DNA of 53,727 nt from Bacillus sp. MM2020_4 (GCF_011250555.1 NZ_JAANMZ010000031.1:1-53727); one strand, 5' to 3'. Counted from the stretch's first letter, positions 1 through 8,106 are shown. Numbers and translations are program-made. The notes: generated from the letters alone by a model not told the origin.

Positions 1-1
1 A

Positions 2-868
2 GAATTAAATAATGAAGATCAATATAGGTTGGTGATTCCTGGTGAATATATTGAAAAATTGAAAGAAGGATCAAGTTTCTTACAGGAGACTGAAAATGGG
101 AATTATTATCCTACTATAGTCAATGCCATCACGAATAAATATGAAAAACACGTAGAGATACAAAAGGTTGGTAAAAATTTAATAAGTTCACTTGATAAAA
201 TGGCAGTACAACAAATGCTTACAGAAATTATGGTTCAATTGGACTTGATCAACGAAAAGATTACTAGGGTTTTAAAGGGTCAACAGAATGATAGAATAGC
301 CCTTGCTAATAGTGCTAACCAACAATTAATTGAAGCGATTAATATAGAAGATAAAACATTAAAGCGAATGCTATTAGTAAATGTAATTAAAACTGCCAAT
401 GATGCAAGGGAGCAGTTAATACAGCATTTTAAAGATGATATTGATTTCCTAAAACAGTTACCTGATTCCAATGAAGATTTTAAGATAATTTTAGAACAGA
501 TACGAAATAAAAAGTTTAAAAGTGAAGTTGAACAGAGAATTTTTGAGTTATATAGGTGTTACGAATCAATTAACTTTACTTCAGGTGTCCTAATGTATGC
601 ATATTATGAATTAGAGCAAAAACAAAATATCCCAGTAAGTCTTTCCCCATATGAAACTTTACTAACAAATATTATAAAAGAAAAAGGACTTTTACAAAAA
701 ATTCACAGCTATAATAATATTGAGCACCATTCAACTATCTGGATCGAACATCCCAATGAGATGCTGAACAAACTGAAGAGTACAAATGCTTTAATAAATT
801 CTAATAAATACGAACCAATAAAAATTGAATTCACAAAAGAAGATATCATGTTTTTAGAGGAGGTATAG
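2..868 (+). CDS. Hypothetical protein, 5' end cut by window edge
   Basis: The reading frame is open from the first bases, so the gene most likely begins left of the window; a TTG at 29 is the first possible start inside it but has no clear ribosome binding site. The visible part (about 288 residues) is charged and mostly helical in appearance, with a Gln/Asn/Leu-rich stretch that could form a coiled coil (roughly residues 50-140). I see no signal peptide, membrane segment or catalytic motif. It ends 3 bases before a small zinc-ribbon gene, which is followed by a metallo-beta-lactamase-fold gene, so the three are probably co-transcribed. Family not recognised; function unknown. Confidence 0.7.
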   Translation, partial: ELNNEDQYRLVIPGEYIEKLKEGSSFLQETENGNYYPTIVNAITNKYEKHVEIQKVGKNLISSLDKMAVQQMLTEIMVQLDLINEKITRVLKGQQNDRIALANSANQQLIEAINIEDKTLKRMLLVNVIKTANDAREQLIQHFKDDIDFLKQLPDSNEDFKIILEQIRNKKFKSEVEQRIFELYRCYESINFTSGVLMYAYYELEQKQNIPVSLSPYETLLTNIIKEKGLLQKIHSYNNIEHHSTIWIEHPNEMLNKLKSTNALINSNKYEPIKIEFTKEDIMFLEEV

Positions 869-871
869 TGC

Positions 872-1042
872 ATGAGGGGGAATCAATGTAAAAAATGTAA
901 GAAACCCTTGGTAGAACATGAGAAGAAACTTTGTGGGAATTGCCGTTTAAAAAGAAATCAAAAAATTATTAATGGGATAAAAGGGGGAGCAGGAGTGGCT
1001 GCTTCAGTTTTGTTAATGGTAATTAAAAGAAAAAGTAAATAA
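872..1042 (+). CDS. 56-aa zinc-ribbon / membrane micro-protein
   Basis: An ATG at 872 follows a GGAGG at 858-863. The 56-residue product has two Cys pairs (CKKC near residue 6, CGNC near residue 21), the layout of a treble-clef or zinc-ribbon knuckle. A Lys/Arg-rich linker follows, then a short Gly/Ala/Val/Leu hydrophobic stretch (about residues 37-51) ending in basic residues, compatible with a single C-terminal membrane anchor. The start is 3 bp after the stop of the upstream gene and 18 bp lie between its stop and the next gene, so all three look like one operon. Function unknown; an adaptor or anchor for its neighbours is an inference. Confidence 0.6.
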   Translation: MRGNQCKKCKKPLVEHEKKLCGNCRLKRNQKIINGIKGGAGVAASVLLMVIKRKSK

Positions 1043-1060
1043 CTAGGGTGTAAGGGTAAA

Positions 1061-2374
1061 ATGAAATTAGTCAAAATTAAACCTCATAATAAAAGTAGAT
1101 TAAGGAAAAAAATTAAGAAAAAGCTATTATATTTTATTCATGATATTACTCAAATATACGATGAGGAAGGAAGGCAACTTCAAAAAGTTGTAGTAGTTCT
1201 GTTTAGAATATTTGAGAAAAAAGAAAATAGTTCAGTTGAAGATAGTACGCCAGAGATTGTAGATTTTACTCTTGATTATACTCAAATAACTGGCAATTAT
1301 GAGGGTCAATTTGTTTATGTTATTCAAAAAGCAAATGGAGATATTAGACTCACTTCTGCAGGAAATGACTATAGGGCACGCCAACATACACTTATAAATA
1401 ATAGGTTAAGGGCAAGTCTATATAATGGTGAAACTGACAGTGAACAATTTAATTACACGTCGCAAGAGTTTTCGAAACTATATTCTTATCATGTTAATGT
1501 GGGGCATGGTAACTGTAGCTTTATAGTTTTCAAACGTAATCAAGATGTTAATATCTGGTGTATTGATTGCTCGGATTGGGATTATCGAAATAAGATATCT
1601 TATTTCGATAATATTGAGTCATGCTTGGAGCAGATTAAGATTGATTTTGAAATAAACGAGATTAAAATCAATAAATTTTTCTTAACCCATTCTCATTTCG
1701 ACCATTTCAGTGGACTTGAAAGATTGATAAAGTTATATGCAACAATAAATGCTGAAGTTTGGTTCAATCCTTATTATTCCTTCAGTTCCACTAGATATAA
1801 TAAACTATTAAATACTATTAATGATGGAGTTAAAAATAATACTCTAAAGGTTGTAATATCACATCCTTCAAACATGACTTCAAACATAGGTATTCTAAAC
1901 AATAATCATTATATTGTTAGAACTAAAACAACTTCTTTAGCAAGTGGTACTTATACAATACAAGGAAAAGTTAATGACTCTTCGATAGTGTATAAATTTA
2001 GTTTTGGTGAAAAGTCTATTGTCTTCCCAGGGGATATTGAAAAAAATGGATGGAATCAATTAAATGATTGTTTACCTTACTTATCTAATACTACATATTC
2101 CTGTATCTCGCATCATGGAAGTATGAATGGGCACATTCGAACTATATGCCCTGCATCTAATTTAATAAATGATGTGAATTTATGTAATTTAAAAGCGAAG
2201 ATATTAATTATATTAGGACGAGATGGTGCATATCCGGGGATTATCAATACAAAGGTGATTAATGATTTAGGTTCGTCTCGAATCTATAGAACCGATGAAG
2301 ATCAAAGTAAGAGGAAAAACCCTAACTTCTTTAGAATAAACTGGTTAAATGATACAGTGCAATATTTTTGGTGA
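1061..2374 (+). CDS. Metallo-beta-lactamase-fold hydrolase, ComEC-like domain
   Basis: A 437-residue protein with an N-terminal region of unknown type (about 1-140) followed by a metallo-beta-lactamase fold. The fold starts with VNVGHGNC (about 146), typical of the ComEC/Rec2 branch, and carries the metal-binding signature HSHFDH at about 210-215, a GDIE motif near 323 and SHHGS near 350. These residues would bind two metal ions for phosphoester or nucleic-acid hydrolysis; the substrate is unknown. No membrane segments are visible, unlike full ComEC. The very basic N-terminus could bind nucleic acid. It is the last gene of a three-gene set next to integration remnants. A defence or nuclease role is possible but only inferred. 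Confidence 0.8.
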   Translation: MKLVKIKPHNKSRLRKKIKKKLLYFIHDITQIYDEEGRQLQKVVVVLFRIFEKKENSSVEDSTPEIVDFTLDYTQITGNYEGQFVYVIQKANGDIRLTSAGNDYRARQHTLINNRLRASLYNGETDSEQFNYTSQEFSKLYSYHVNVGHGNCSFIVFKRNQDVNIWCIDCSDWDYRNKISYFDNIESCLEQIKIDFEINEIKINKFFLTHSHFDHFSGLERLIKLYATINAEVWFNPYYSFSSTRYNKLLNTINDGVKNNTLKVVISHPSNMTSNIGILNNNHYIVRTKTTSLASGTYTIQGKVNDSSIVYKFSFGEKSIVFPGDIEKNGWNQLNDCLPYLSNTTYSCISHHGSMNGHIRTICPASNLINDVNLCNLKAKILIILGRDGAYPGIINTKVINDLGSSRIYRTDEDQSKRKNPNFFRINWLNDTVQYFW

Positions 2375-2666
2375 CAATTTAGAAATGTAGAAATGAATTA
2401 TTTTACAGAAGAGGAAACAGAGATAGAAAACTGGATTGAGAACTTATTTAAGTTACATATTATAAAGTCTAGGTTATTATTTTATACTTTAATTATTCCT
2501 TGACTCGAAGTTCTCCATAGTAGTAATATTTCTAACATTTGTCTAGCGCAATCAAGTATAACCTGTAACATCTCGTTAAAGATGTTACAAATAGAAAATC
2601 CCAACACCTTTCTTTACCGCACTTTTGGAACACAAAATGAAAGATACTACAGTCTAGCATTATTTT

Positions 2667-2683
2667 GGGGCGGCATGATGTAA
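2667..2683 (+). repeat. groEL 3'-end-like att remnant, copy 1
   Basis: Reads GGC GGC ATG ATG TAA, the Gly-Gly-Met-Met-stop end of Bacillus GroEL, preceded by sequence that does not continue as GroEL. It is identical over 17 bases to the copy at 2933-2949 and nearly identical to 18370-18385. I interpret it as an attachment-site core left by integration at groEL. Confidence 0.6.
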
Positions 2684-2932
2684 TGACAGCTCAATCCCTT
2701 GATATATGAGGGGGTAGGTCGAAGAAATATAGTTTAGCTCTAGACGATGTTGCCGAACTAGTGATATCAAAAATTGATTTATAAGAAACTAAAACATGCT
2801 AACATTTTGCTAACGCAATCCAGTGAACACCGATAAAGTCCCATTAAAGATGTTACAGACATAAATTAACAAAACATTAATTTACTGCACTTTTCGCACT
2901 CAGAATGTAAGATATTACACACTCCCACCTTA

Positions 2933-2949
2933 GGGGCGGCATGATGTAA
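2933..2949 (+). repeat. groEL 3'-end-like att remnant, copy 2
   Basis: Same 17-base GGMM-stop end as copy 1. The flanking 130 bp upstream is also related to that of copy 1, suggesting two successive integration events or a tandem attachment-site scar. A decayed integrase end lies about 90 bp downstream on the minus strand. Confidence 0.6.
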
Positions 2950-3036
2950 GACATTTCTTTAAACCCCTTGATAAAAGGGTTTAGAGGTAAGTGAATTACG
3001 TTTGACGACCAACTGACGACATTTGATCAAATTACG

Positions 3037-3180
3037 GAAGCTTTTCATTAGTTCACCGAACTTTTGAAAAGCTTCTTTTTCATTGTCTCTGATACAAACT
3101 GATTAACATTTTTAGTTGTTTTGTTGTCAACATGACCTAATCTATCAATGATTTTTTGTAAGCATCGTTCAAATCCATTC
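3037..3180 (-). pseudogene. Tyrosine recombinase (integrase) C-terminal remnant
   Basis: Minus-strand translation gives IIDRLGHVDNKTTKN followed by a tail with SETMKKKLF, which matches the end of phage-type tyrosine recombinases (RLGH box with the conserved His, then a helix and an MKK tail). The catalytic Tyr position is changed (NQF region), and no upstream catalytic domain is readable in frame. The last 40 bases form a hairpin (GAAGCTTTTC...GAAAAGCTTC) on the plus strand followed by T residues, so it may also act as a terminator. Confidence 0.6.
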
Positions 3181-3224
3181 AATGAACTAACAAACCTCGC
3201 CCATTTTCCACAAGTTTCCCTTTT

Positions 3225-3240
3225 AATCAAACGTTTAATT
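3225..3240. promoter_or_regulatory. Near-palindromic site aatcaaacgtttaatt
   Basis: 16-bp near-palindrome (one mismatched pair). The same 16 bases occur on the opposite strand at 3395-3410 and on the plus strand at 10400-10415, with variants at 10431-10446 and 20180-20195. The form resembles a TetR-type operator; no regulator is assignable. Confidence 0.35.
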
Positions 3241-3816
3241 AAAATGGCTACAACCCTTGATAAATAAGCGCCAGGCCCACCAGATACATAAATTAATTGT
3301 TGAAAAATGAAATGAAAATAGGATATAAATAGCATCTGAACCAATCTTGCCACTAAACGACAGCCATTCGACTAAATTCAGTATAGGCTATACTAATTAA
3401 ACGTTTGATTGAAACAGCTGCATGTGTTGATCTATAAGACTCTCCCCTGCCAAGGTAAAAGGAAAATTGTCGAGTGCAATAAAGAATTTCGGAAAAAAAT
3501 GTCCCAACTCTCCACAAAATCAGATGGGTTTCTCTTGAACTTACATCAGCCATTTATATTGAAGGGGAAAGGGGATATCGACACTCCGATACCATTCGCG
3601 TAACCAAGGATGGCTATGAAATGCTTACAACATTTCCTACTGATCTAGAAAATATGACTCTCACCAAATCGAACATATTGGCAAAGTTAAAAGGGAAGTT
3701 TATACAGAAGTATTTGAGGCTTTGATGTTAATGTTCGATGTGTTGGTTATTGTATTATAGATAATAGAACGACAGCCTCAATAAATATATATAACATAAA
3801 AGTTAAGGAGGACTAC
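3241..3816. pseudogene. Remnant region with M24 peptidase C-terminal fragment
   Basis: No intact gene. On the plus strand about 3553-3648 reads as IYIEGERGYRHSDTI...VTKDGYEMLTTFP, which resembles the C-terminal end of M24-family (Xaa-Pro peptidase/creatinase) enzymes. That family ends with EPGIY, then a GG-R-EDD/HSD segment and a TxDGxExLT motif. The frame breaks just upstream and the N-terminal part is missing. The rest, up to the ribosome binding site near 3805, gives no convincing protein. Confidence 0.4.
3395..3410. promoter_or_regulatory. Near-palindromic site, inverted copy
   Basis: Exact reverse complement of the 16-mer at 3225-3240, 170 bp away. It lies in a stretch of decayed coding remnants, so it may be a relic of a lost operator. 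Confidence 0.35.
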
Positions 3817-4386
3817 ATGACCTGGAACAAATTGAAGCAAAATCTGGAGAGTTTTCTCTGTCCTGCATTATATGGAAGGGTTGAATACCGTGCAACAAGC
3901 TACCGTTATTTACCTGATAAAGCAGGAAATTGTTATATTTTAGTAGATAAAAAGAATGTACTCAATATGAGTGACAGAACTACCTTTATCAGATGGTACC
4001 AGACGGAGCTGGAAATTAAGAATGATTCTGATATCCAAATTCCTATCAACAATGAGGAAATTGAAGCCGTAAGAAAGGAAACCAAGGGGATCGTTCCTGA
4101 GGATCGTCTACAAGTAATGGCTAGGGGTAGAAAATTATCCAAAGTTGCAAAAGAGTTTTTTGCAGCACAGTCATCATTAAGTAAATCAAATTTTATTGAT
4201 GTAGCTAATAAGTTTTTATCCACTTCTATAGAGGAAAGCCTTGAGAGCAATGATATCCTATTGAATATTCTAGCTTTGGTGGACCGACGGGTAGGAAAAA
4301 AACGAATTTTAAACATGACCGAGAAGATGAAGTTAAAGCATCCAATTGTGCAGTATTTTTATGAACTACGTCTTAGTACGTTATGA
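3817..4386 (+). CDS. SF0329-like conserved hypothetical protein
   Basis: A 189-residue soluble protein with a strong AAGGAGG at about 3805 and an ATG start. The opening (MTWNKLKQNLESFLCPAL..GRVEYRATSYR) matches my memory of the 'SF0329 family', a small conserved protein of unknown function in Firmicutes; this assignment is from recall. No signal peptide or membrane segment is seen. The IS200/IS605 right end begins 3 bases after its stop codon, so the element inserted exactly at the gene's 3' end without breaking it. Confidence 0.7.
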   Translation: MTWNKLKQNLESFLCPALYGRVEYRATSYRYLPDKAGNCYILVDKKNVLNMSDRTTFIRWYQTELEIKNDSDIQIPINNEEIEAVRKETKGIVPEDRLQVMARGRKLSKVAKEFFAAQSSLSKSNFIDVANKFLSTSIEESLESNDILLNILALVDRRVGKKRILNMTEKMKLKHPIVQYFYELRLSTL

Positions 4387-4388
4387 TA

Positions 4389-4500
4389 TTGAACTACCCG
4401 CCACTTAACATCCCTTAAGGGTTTTTTGAAGTGGGGGATTCTTTAAATAACAAGACATATATCATAGGACCTTAAGATATATGACCATCTCCCGTTCAAC
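4389..4500 (-). ncRNA. Probable omega (guide) RNA 3' scaffold of TnpB element
   Basis: In TnpB systems the guide RNA overlaps the 3' end of tnpB and runs to the right end, with the guide taken from flanking DNA. Here the scaffold would end at the terminal hairpin and GGGTAGTTCAA. The guide would read into 4388-4369 on the minus strand, that is, the last codons of the neighbouring SF0329-like gene. This follows from the family; transcription is not shown. Confidence 0.4.
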
Positions 4501-6206
4501 TAGGAGGCGGTTTTTCCACTTTTCAACTTCGACAAACCTTTTTGCTCCAAGTTTGTTAAAGTACCTTGAGCAAAGAATTCGTTCGTAGAACGAAACTTGT
4601 CTAGATCAAAAAGATCTGATTGATAGAACGCGCAAACACGAACATCTTTCAGGATTTTAGAAATATACGCCCACTGCGCCCAATGATGCATACCAATTAT
4701 CTTCTCCGGTAAAAGTGCATGCAACACTGGTGGGAGTATCTCTTTAAAACCTAATGCCCTCCGGGCTATAACAAAACTAGCGGCTTCATGAATGGATATT
4801 CCACAGCGCTTCATGAATTTCATTTTTCCGATTTGACTTGTGTATGCAGGGTTTACTTCAAAAACTTCCACCCCCATTTTTTCAGCTCTTGATTCAATGG
4901 CAGAAATCATTTTGTTATAGGCAAACATAGACATCATCATGTTTCCCTTCTTATTGCCATAAGCACTTGAAACTTTTGATTTAGTCGTATCTAATTTTTC
5001 AAGTGCAATCGGTTTGTTTACGCGACAAGCGGCGTTTACCACTTCTATCGCTTCAGCTTCAATAACTTTCGTAATTTGATTGGATGATTTTCCTAGAATC
5101 TCAAATTTTAGCGACCATGAAGAAAGAAGTTGACCCTTATTGTTCACATTGGAAATGGCAAAATGGTCAACGTTACAATCTATACCAATAATTCCGTCCG
5201 CTTTAGAATAATTTATAAATTCATTTTTTTCTTCATTAATAATGCATTTAAATATGTAATATTCGCCTTGATCTTCGATCGACCAAGCGATTGGTTTTCC
5301 GCATTGCTTTTTATTTTTGCAATTCTTTTGTATAGAAATTGCTGCTTCCACTTTTTCTTGTCCATAGGGGAAAGAAATTTCTTTGACTTCAACTAAAACA
5401 CCTGAAGGAGTTTTATAGATTAAGGAGTGGTTTTCAAAATCGTAGTTAAAAACAAAGTTTCCAGAAGCAGCATCCTTCCGTCCGGATATAACCATTGTCT
5501 TGTATCGAGAATCGTTCCATTTTTTTGTCCATTTTTCGTGATTACTCTTATAGATATCCATGGTGTATTGTGATTTAAATAAATTCTTGGTACCAAAAAC
5601 AACGCTTGAAATTACTGATTTCAAACGTTTTAATTGTTCCTCAAACTTATGTAACTTGAAAGTCAAAAAACCGATTTTAGTTTTTGTCCGATTAACCTGA
5701 ATATCCAAATAAGCATGCTCAAATTGATAAGCATGATAATAGATATCTGTTTTCTTTTTAAATTGCACCACAAAATAATTCCCTAATTTTTGTTCTCTAG
5801 ATTTTTGAGGGAAGGATGGTTTTCCGTTAACAAAACTTGATTTCATTTTTTTCAACTTACTAAGTTTTGTTTTTTCACTTTTTAGCTTTTTTTTAACGGA
5901 CTTAATCTGTTCTTCTTTATTTGAAATGTAGAGCATGTTTAACTCTGTCAAAGACTTTTGTTTTGCATTTGCTTCTTGAAGGGCGCTATTTGCAAAATAA
6001 TCATCAAGTTGAAATTTTTCCCTTATTGTGAGGTGAAGGGATTTAGTACGTTTGCTTTTTCCTGACCTCTTCTCTTTTACTAAAGTGTTTAATGAAAAAT
6101 GTTTAGCTTTATTGAACAAAAAAAGGGCATGATTGGTAGCGTTAACAAACATTTTATCCAATGTGTTTTTATATACACGATTTGTAAAGTATGCTTTTGT
6201 GCTCAT
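4500..6206 (-). CDS. IS200/IS605 TnpB-related protein
   Basis: A 568-residue protein of the TnpB (RuvC-fold, RNA-guided nuclease ancestor of Cas12) superfamily. The N-terminal half is basic with a coiled-coil segment (about 95-130). RuvC-I is GIDCNVDH (about 343), with the catalytic Asp. RuvC-II is IALEKLD (about 399), with the Glu. After NPAYTSQIG the usual four-Cys zinc ribbon is missing, and the expected RuvC-III D-x-N-A-A reads I-H-E-A-A. Many Bacillus proteins annotated 'TnpB-related' share this shape. It is longer than a typical TnpB (about 400). Start ATG at 6206 is preceded by AAAGGAGC. Cleavage activity cannot be assumed. Confidence 0.85.
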   Translation of the reverse strand: MSTKAYFTNRVYKNTLDKMFVNATNHALFLFNKAKHFSLNTLVKEKRSGKSKRTKSLHLTIREKFQLDDYFANSALQEANAKQKSLTELNMLYISNKEEQIKSVKKKLKSEKTKLSKLKKMKSSFVNGKPSFPQKSREQKLGNYFVVQFKKKTDIYYHAYQFEHAYLDIQVNRTKTKIGFLTFKLHKFEEQLKRLKSVISSVVFGTKNLFKSQYTMDIYKSNHEKWTKKWNDSRYKTMVISGRKDAASGNFVFNYDFENHSLIYKTPSGVLVEVKEISFPYGQEKVEAAISIQKNCKNKKQCGKPIAWSIEDQGEYYIFKCIINEEKNEFINYSKADGIIGIDCNVDHFAISNVNNKGQLLSSWSLKFEILGKSSNQITKVIEAEAIEVVNAACRVNKPIALEKLDTTKSKVSSAYGNKKGNMMMSMFAYNKMISAIESRAEKMGVEVFEVNPAYTSQIGKMKFMKRCGISIHEAASFVIARRALGFKEILPPVLHALLPEKIIGMHHWAQWAYISKILKDVRVCAFYQSDLFDLDKFRSTNEFFAQGTLTNLEQKGLSKLKSGKTAS

Positions 6207-6395
6207 TTGTCATGCTCCTTTGAAAATCATTTATATATTCTATTATATCAGAATGTATGTTCGATTACCAGCAAAACCTCTCCTTCGGAGAGGCGATTCA
6301 TCCCCTCCCTACTCATTGGGCTTCGCCCTTCACACTCCTTGAGGAAGGGGTCTTCTCGCCCCAAACGATAAACAGTTTTTACCGTCATAGGTGTC

Positions 6396-6748
6396 CTCTT
6401 TTATTTCCAAGTTAGTTTTTCTCTTTTGTAATAATAGTATAAACAGTAATTGTAAATGTCATTGGTAGCAGTTTTAGAGTAGCTTTGAGTTAGCTAAGAT
6501 TTTACGTGACAAGGAGTTAGGCCGTGAACTTAAGCATGCGTATAGGTTAGCGATATCGATGATTTATCAGATGTATCAGATGTATCAGGTGGCGATACGC
6601 TGCTCATAACTATCGATATTGCTATAGGTTATATAAAGAATCCCCTAAGAAAGGGCTGGTTGGCTCTTTAGTTACTTCGTATCGCTTGGCGATATAACTT
6701 GCAAATAAATCTAAAAGCCTTCATATTTAATAGAAAAGGAGGTACGAT
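6396..6748. other. Intergenic region with GCGATA-type repeats
   Basis: No gene with support. A short frame near 6492-6610 (readable as LRDKELGRELKHAYRLAIS) may be a decayed fragment. From 6548 to 6695 the hexamer GCGATA or its complement recurs, along with 'tatcag' triplets (6565-6590). The stretch ends in the inverted repeat TATCGC-ttg-GCGATA. This is probably the control or centromere-like region of the next gene. Confidence 0.45.
6680..6694. promoter_or_regulatory. Inverted repeat TATCGC-N3-GCGATA upstream of MerR-HTH gene
   Basis: Perfect 6-bp arms with a 3-bp spacer, 55 bp before the start at 6749. A near-identical copy with matching flanks lies at 7496-7510 after the gene. Its position fits an operator for autoregulation or a parS-like partition site. 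Confidence 0.45.
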
Positions 6749-7456
6749 ATGCGACGTGATATACAACCGAATGAACGAGCTTTCTCTTCCAAGGAAGCGG
6801 CAGAAGAAGTTGGGATTGCAACTCCCACTGTTCGAAAGTATGGCCAAATCTTAGAGCGGAATGGATATGAGTTTTTAAAAGATGGCGATCGACGTATCTT
6901 TGTTCAATCTGACATCGTAGCGCTTATAGCGCTACGCGATACGGACAAGCCACTAGACGATACAGCTAAAGACCTTGTGCTTCAACAGAAAGAGAGAATA
7001 GAAGAATCAAATGAAACAGGCGTAGCGGTACCCGATATATATGAAAACTTACCTCAAGACCCCAATCAATTAAAAGAAGTGTTAAAGTTTTTAGTCAATG
7101 AACTCGCAGCGACACGTGAAATGAATGTCCAACTGACAGACGATATGTCGCAGCTTAAAACATCGGTATCCCGACTTCAGCAAGATCACCATGTTATAAG
7201 TTCTAGTATTGCAAATTCAGCCCAAAAAACTAATACTAAAATTGAAAAATTAACTGAACAACAAAATACCCATTACGAAACATTGTTGCAACAAGAAAAA
7301 CAAAAAAGTGAACTCTTACAAAGAGAAATACAAAATTTGCGGGACGAGCAAAAAAAGGAATGGGGTTCACAAAATGATTTTAATAAACGTTTAGAGGATG
7401 CGATACAAAGACCTAAAGAAAAATGGGGTGGACTTTTCTCCCTATTCCGAAAATAA
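6749..7456 (+). CDS. MerR-type HTH, coiled-coil protein (plasmid DUF3967/RacA-like)
   Basis: A 235-residue protein with an AAAGGAGG site and ATG start. Residues about 10-70 form a MerR-like winged helix (FSSKEAAEEVGIATPTVRKY...LERNGYEF, then an R-I-F wing). Residues about 105-215 form a long Gln/Glu/Lys-rich coiled coil. The C-terminus is WGGLFSLFRK, a conserved tail in plasmid-borne proteins often labelled DUF3967. This architecture resembles the chromosome-anchoring protein RacA and suggests DNA binding plus self-association. Likely role: plasmid or element maintenance, or regulation; inferred only. A scrambled partial duplicate follows directly. Confidence 0.7.
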   Translation: MRRDIQPNERAFSSKEAAEEVGIATPTVRKYGQILERNGYEFLKDGDRRIFVQSDIVALIALRDTDKPLDDTAKDLVLQQKERIEESNETGVAVPDIYENLPQDPNQLKEVLKFLVNELAATREMNVQLTDDMSQLKTSVSRLQQDHHVISSSIANSAQKTNTKIEKLTEQQNTHYETLLQQEKQKSELLQREIQNLRDEQKKEWGSQNDFNKRLEDAIQRPKEKWGGLFSLFRK

Positions 7457-7489
7457 GGTGCCTGTTTAAGTTGATTGGCACTATTTTGT

Positions 7490-7650
7490 CTTTCGTATCG
7501 CTGGGCGATATAACTTGTACATAAAACCGATACCGTTACCTGATACGGATGAAAATTTACTCCAAGACCCCATTTAATTGGAGGGAATGATATGAGCTTT
7601 TAAAGATGGGGGATTGGCGTATCATTGTTCAATCCGACATCTGACATATT
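7490..7650 (+). pseudogene. Decayed partial copy of the MerR-HTH/coiled-coil gene
   Basis: Bases 7491-7525 repeat the upstream control region of the previous gene (6675-6710). Bases 7528-7570 resemble its codons for PDIYENLPQDPNQLK (7030-7075). Bases 7578-7635 resemble its codons for NGYEFLKDGDRRIFVQSD (6857-6912). The order is scrambled and the frame is lost, so this is a relic of a second, tandem copy. Confidence 0.55.
7496..7510. promoter_or_regulatory. Second TATCGC-N3-GCGATA inverted repeat
   Basis: Same arms as 6680-6694 (spacer tgg instead of ttg), with shared flanks 'ttcg' before and 'taactt' after. It belongs to the decayed copy of the gene but may still bind the product of the intact one. 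Confidence 0.4.
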
Positions 7651-8106
7651 AATTTCTCAATTGCCCTCTTTACGATGTTCAAAGTGGTGACTTTCCATTA
7701 AGTGTTAATAGTTATCTAAACCCAAGGAAATAAGATTCACCATTTTTCAAATTTCAACAAAATTCCCGGGAAATATCTACAAATTCTGAGTAAGTGTCCG
7801 ACAAAATATCTTTAGTAGAATTCCATTTCAGATTCGGTGCCTGACACCCGGCACGGTAATGCTTTAATACAGTGGGAGTCAGGCATTTGAAGATAAGAGA
7901 ATCCGAGAAGAAAGACCCATCGAATCAGCATTCTGCTGGCATCAAGTGTAATATATTTAACCCTAATTATTGGACTTCGTTAGCAAAATGTTAGCATGTT
8001 GTTAGGAGTCATATTCACTTGTTTCTTTGCCTTTTTTTGTGTTCTATTTAAAATAGGTGTATATTTATTTATAATTTTCGTATTAGGTTGGAGAGGGAAT
8101 TTTGGC
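7651..8106. other. Non-coding/remnant stretch
   Basis: No gene is supported up to the start at 8107. It includes GGTGCCTGACACC at 7836-7848, and at 7982-8003 the reverse complement of the 'aacatgctaacattttgctaac' block seen at 2795-2816. That block lies just past the integrase remnant ends, so another integration scar is likely. Confidence 0.4.

Larger units (their letters stand above)
2375..3036. other. Intergenic stretch with two att-like repeat units
   Basis: No supported gene. It holds two diverged tandem units about 266 bp apart (near 2541-2735 and 2805-2975). Each contains a 'ctaacgcaatc'-like start, a shared 'aaagatgttaca' block, a 'ccgcactttt/ctgcactttt' block, and the groEL-like 3' tail. 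After each tail comes an imperfect inverted repeat around 'cccttgata'. A short fragment at 2394-2504 could encode about 36 residues but has no support as a gene. Confidence 0.6.
4389..6395 (-). mobile_element. IS200/IS605-type element (TnpB-only), boundaries approximate
   Basis: The right end on the minus strand is a hairpin (pairing near 4396-4403 with 4430-4437) ending GGGTAGTTCAA at 4389, the usual end of IS200/IS605 elements of Bacillaceae and the 3' end of their guide RNAs. Upstream of the gene, 6270-6395 carries several stem-loops (CCTCTCC-ttc-GGAGAGG at about 6276; GGGCTTCGCCC at about 6319; GGGG..CCCC near 6348), the structured left end. No tnpA is present, so mobility would need TnpA in trans. 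The left boundary is estimated. Confidence 0.7.

Noticed and set aside
3048..3553. Two minus-strand open frames of 101 and 66 codons as genes
   Set aside because: Only the C-terminal third of the first resembles anything (integrase end); no start signals, and composition is that of decayed DNA.
6565..6590. Short 'tatcagatg' triplet as a CRISPR-like or microsatellite array
   Set aside because: Only two to three short units without spacers.
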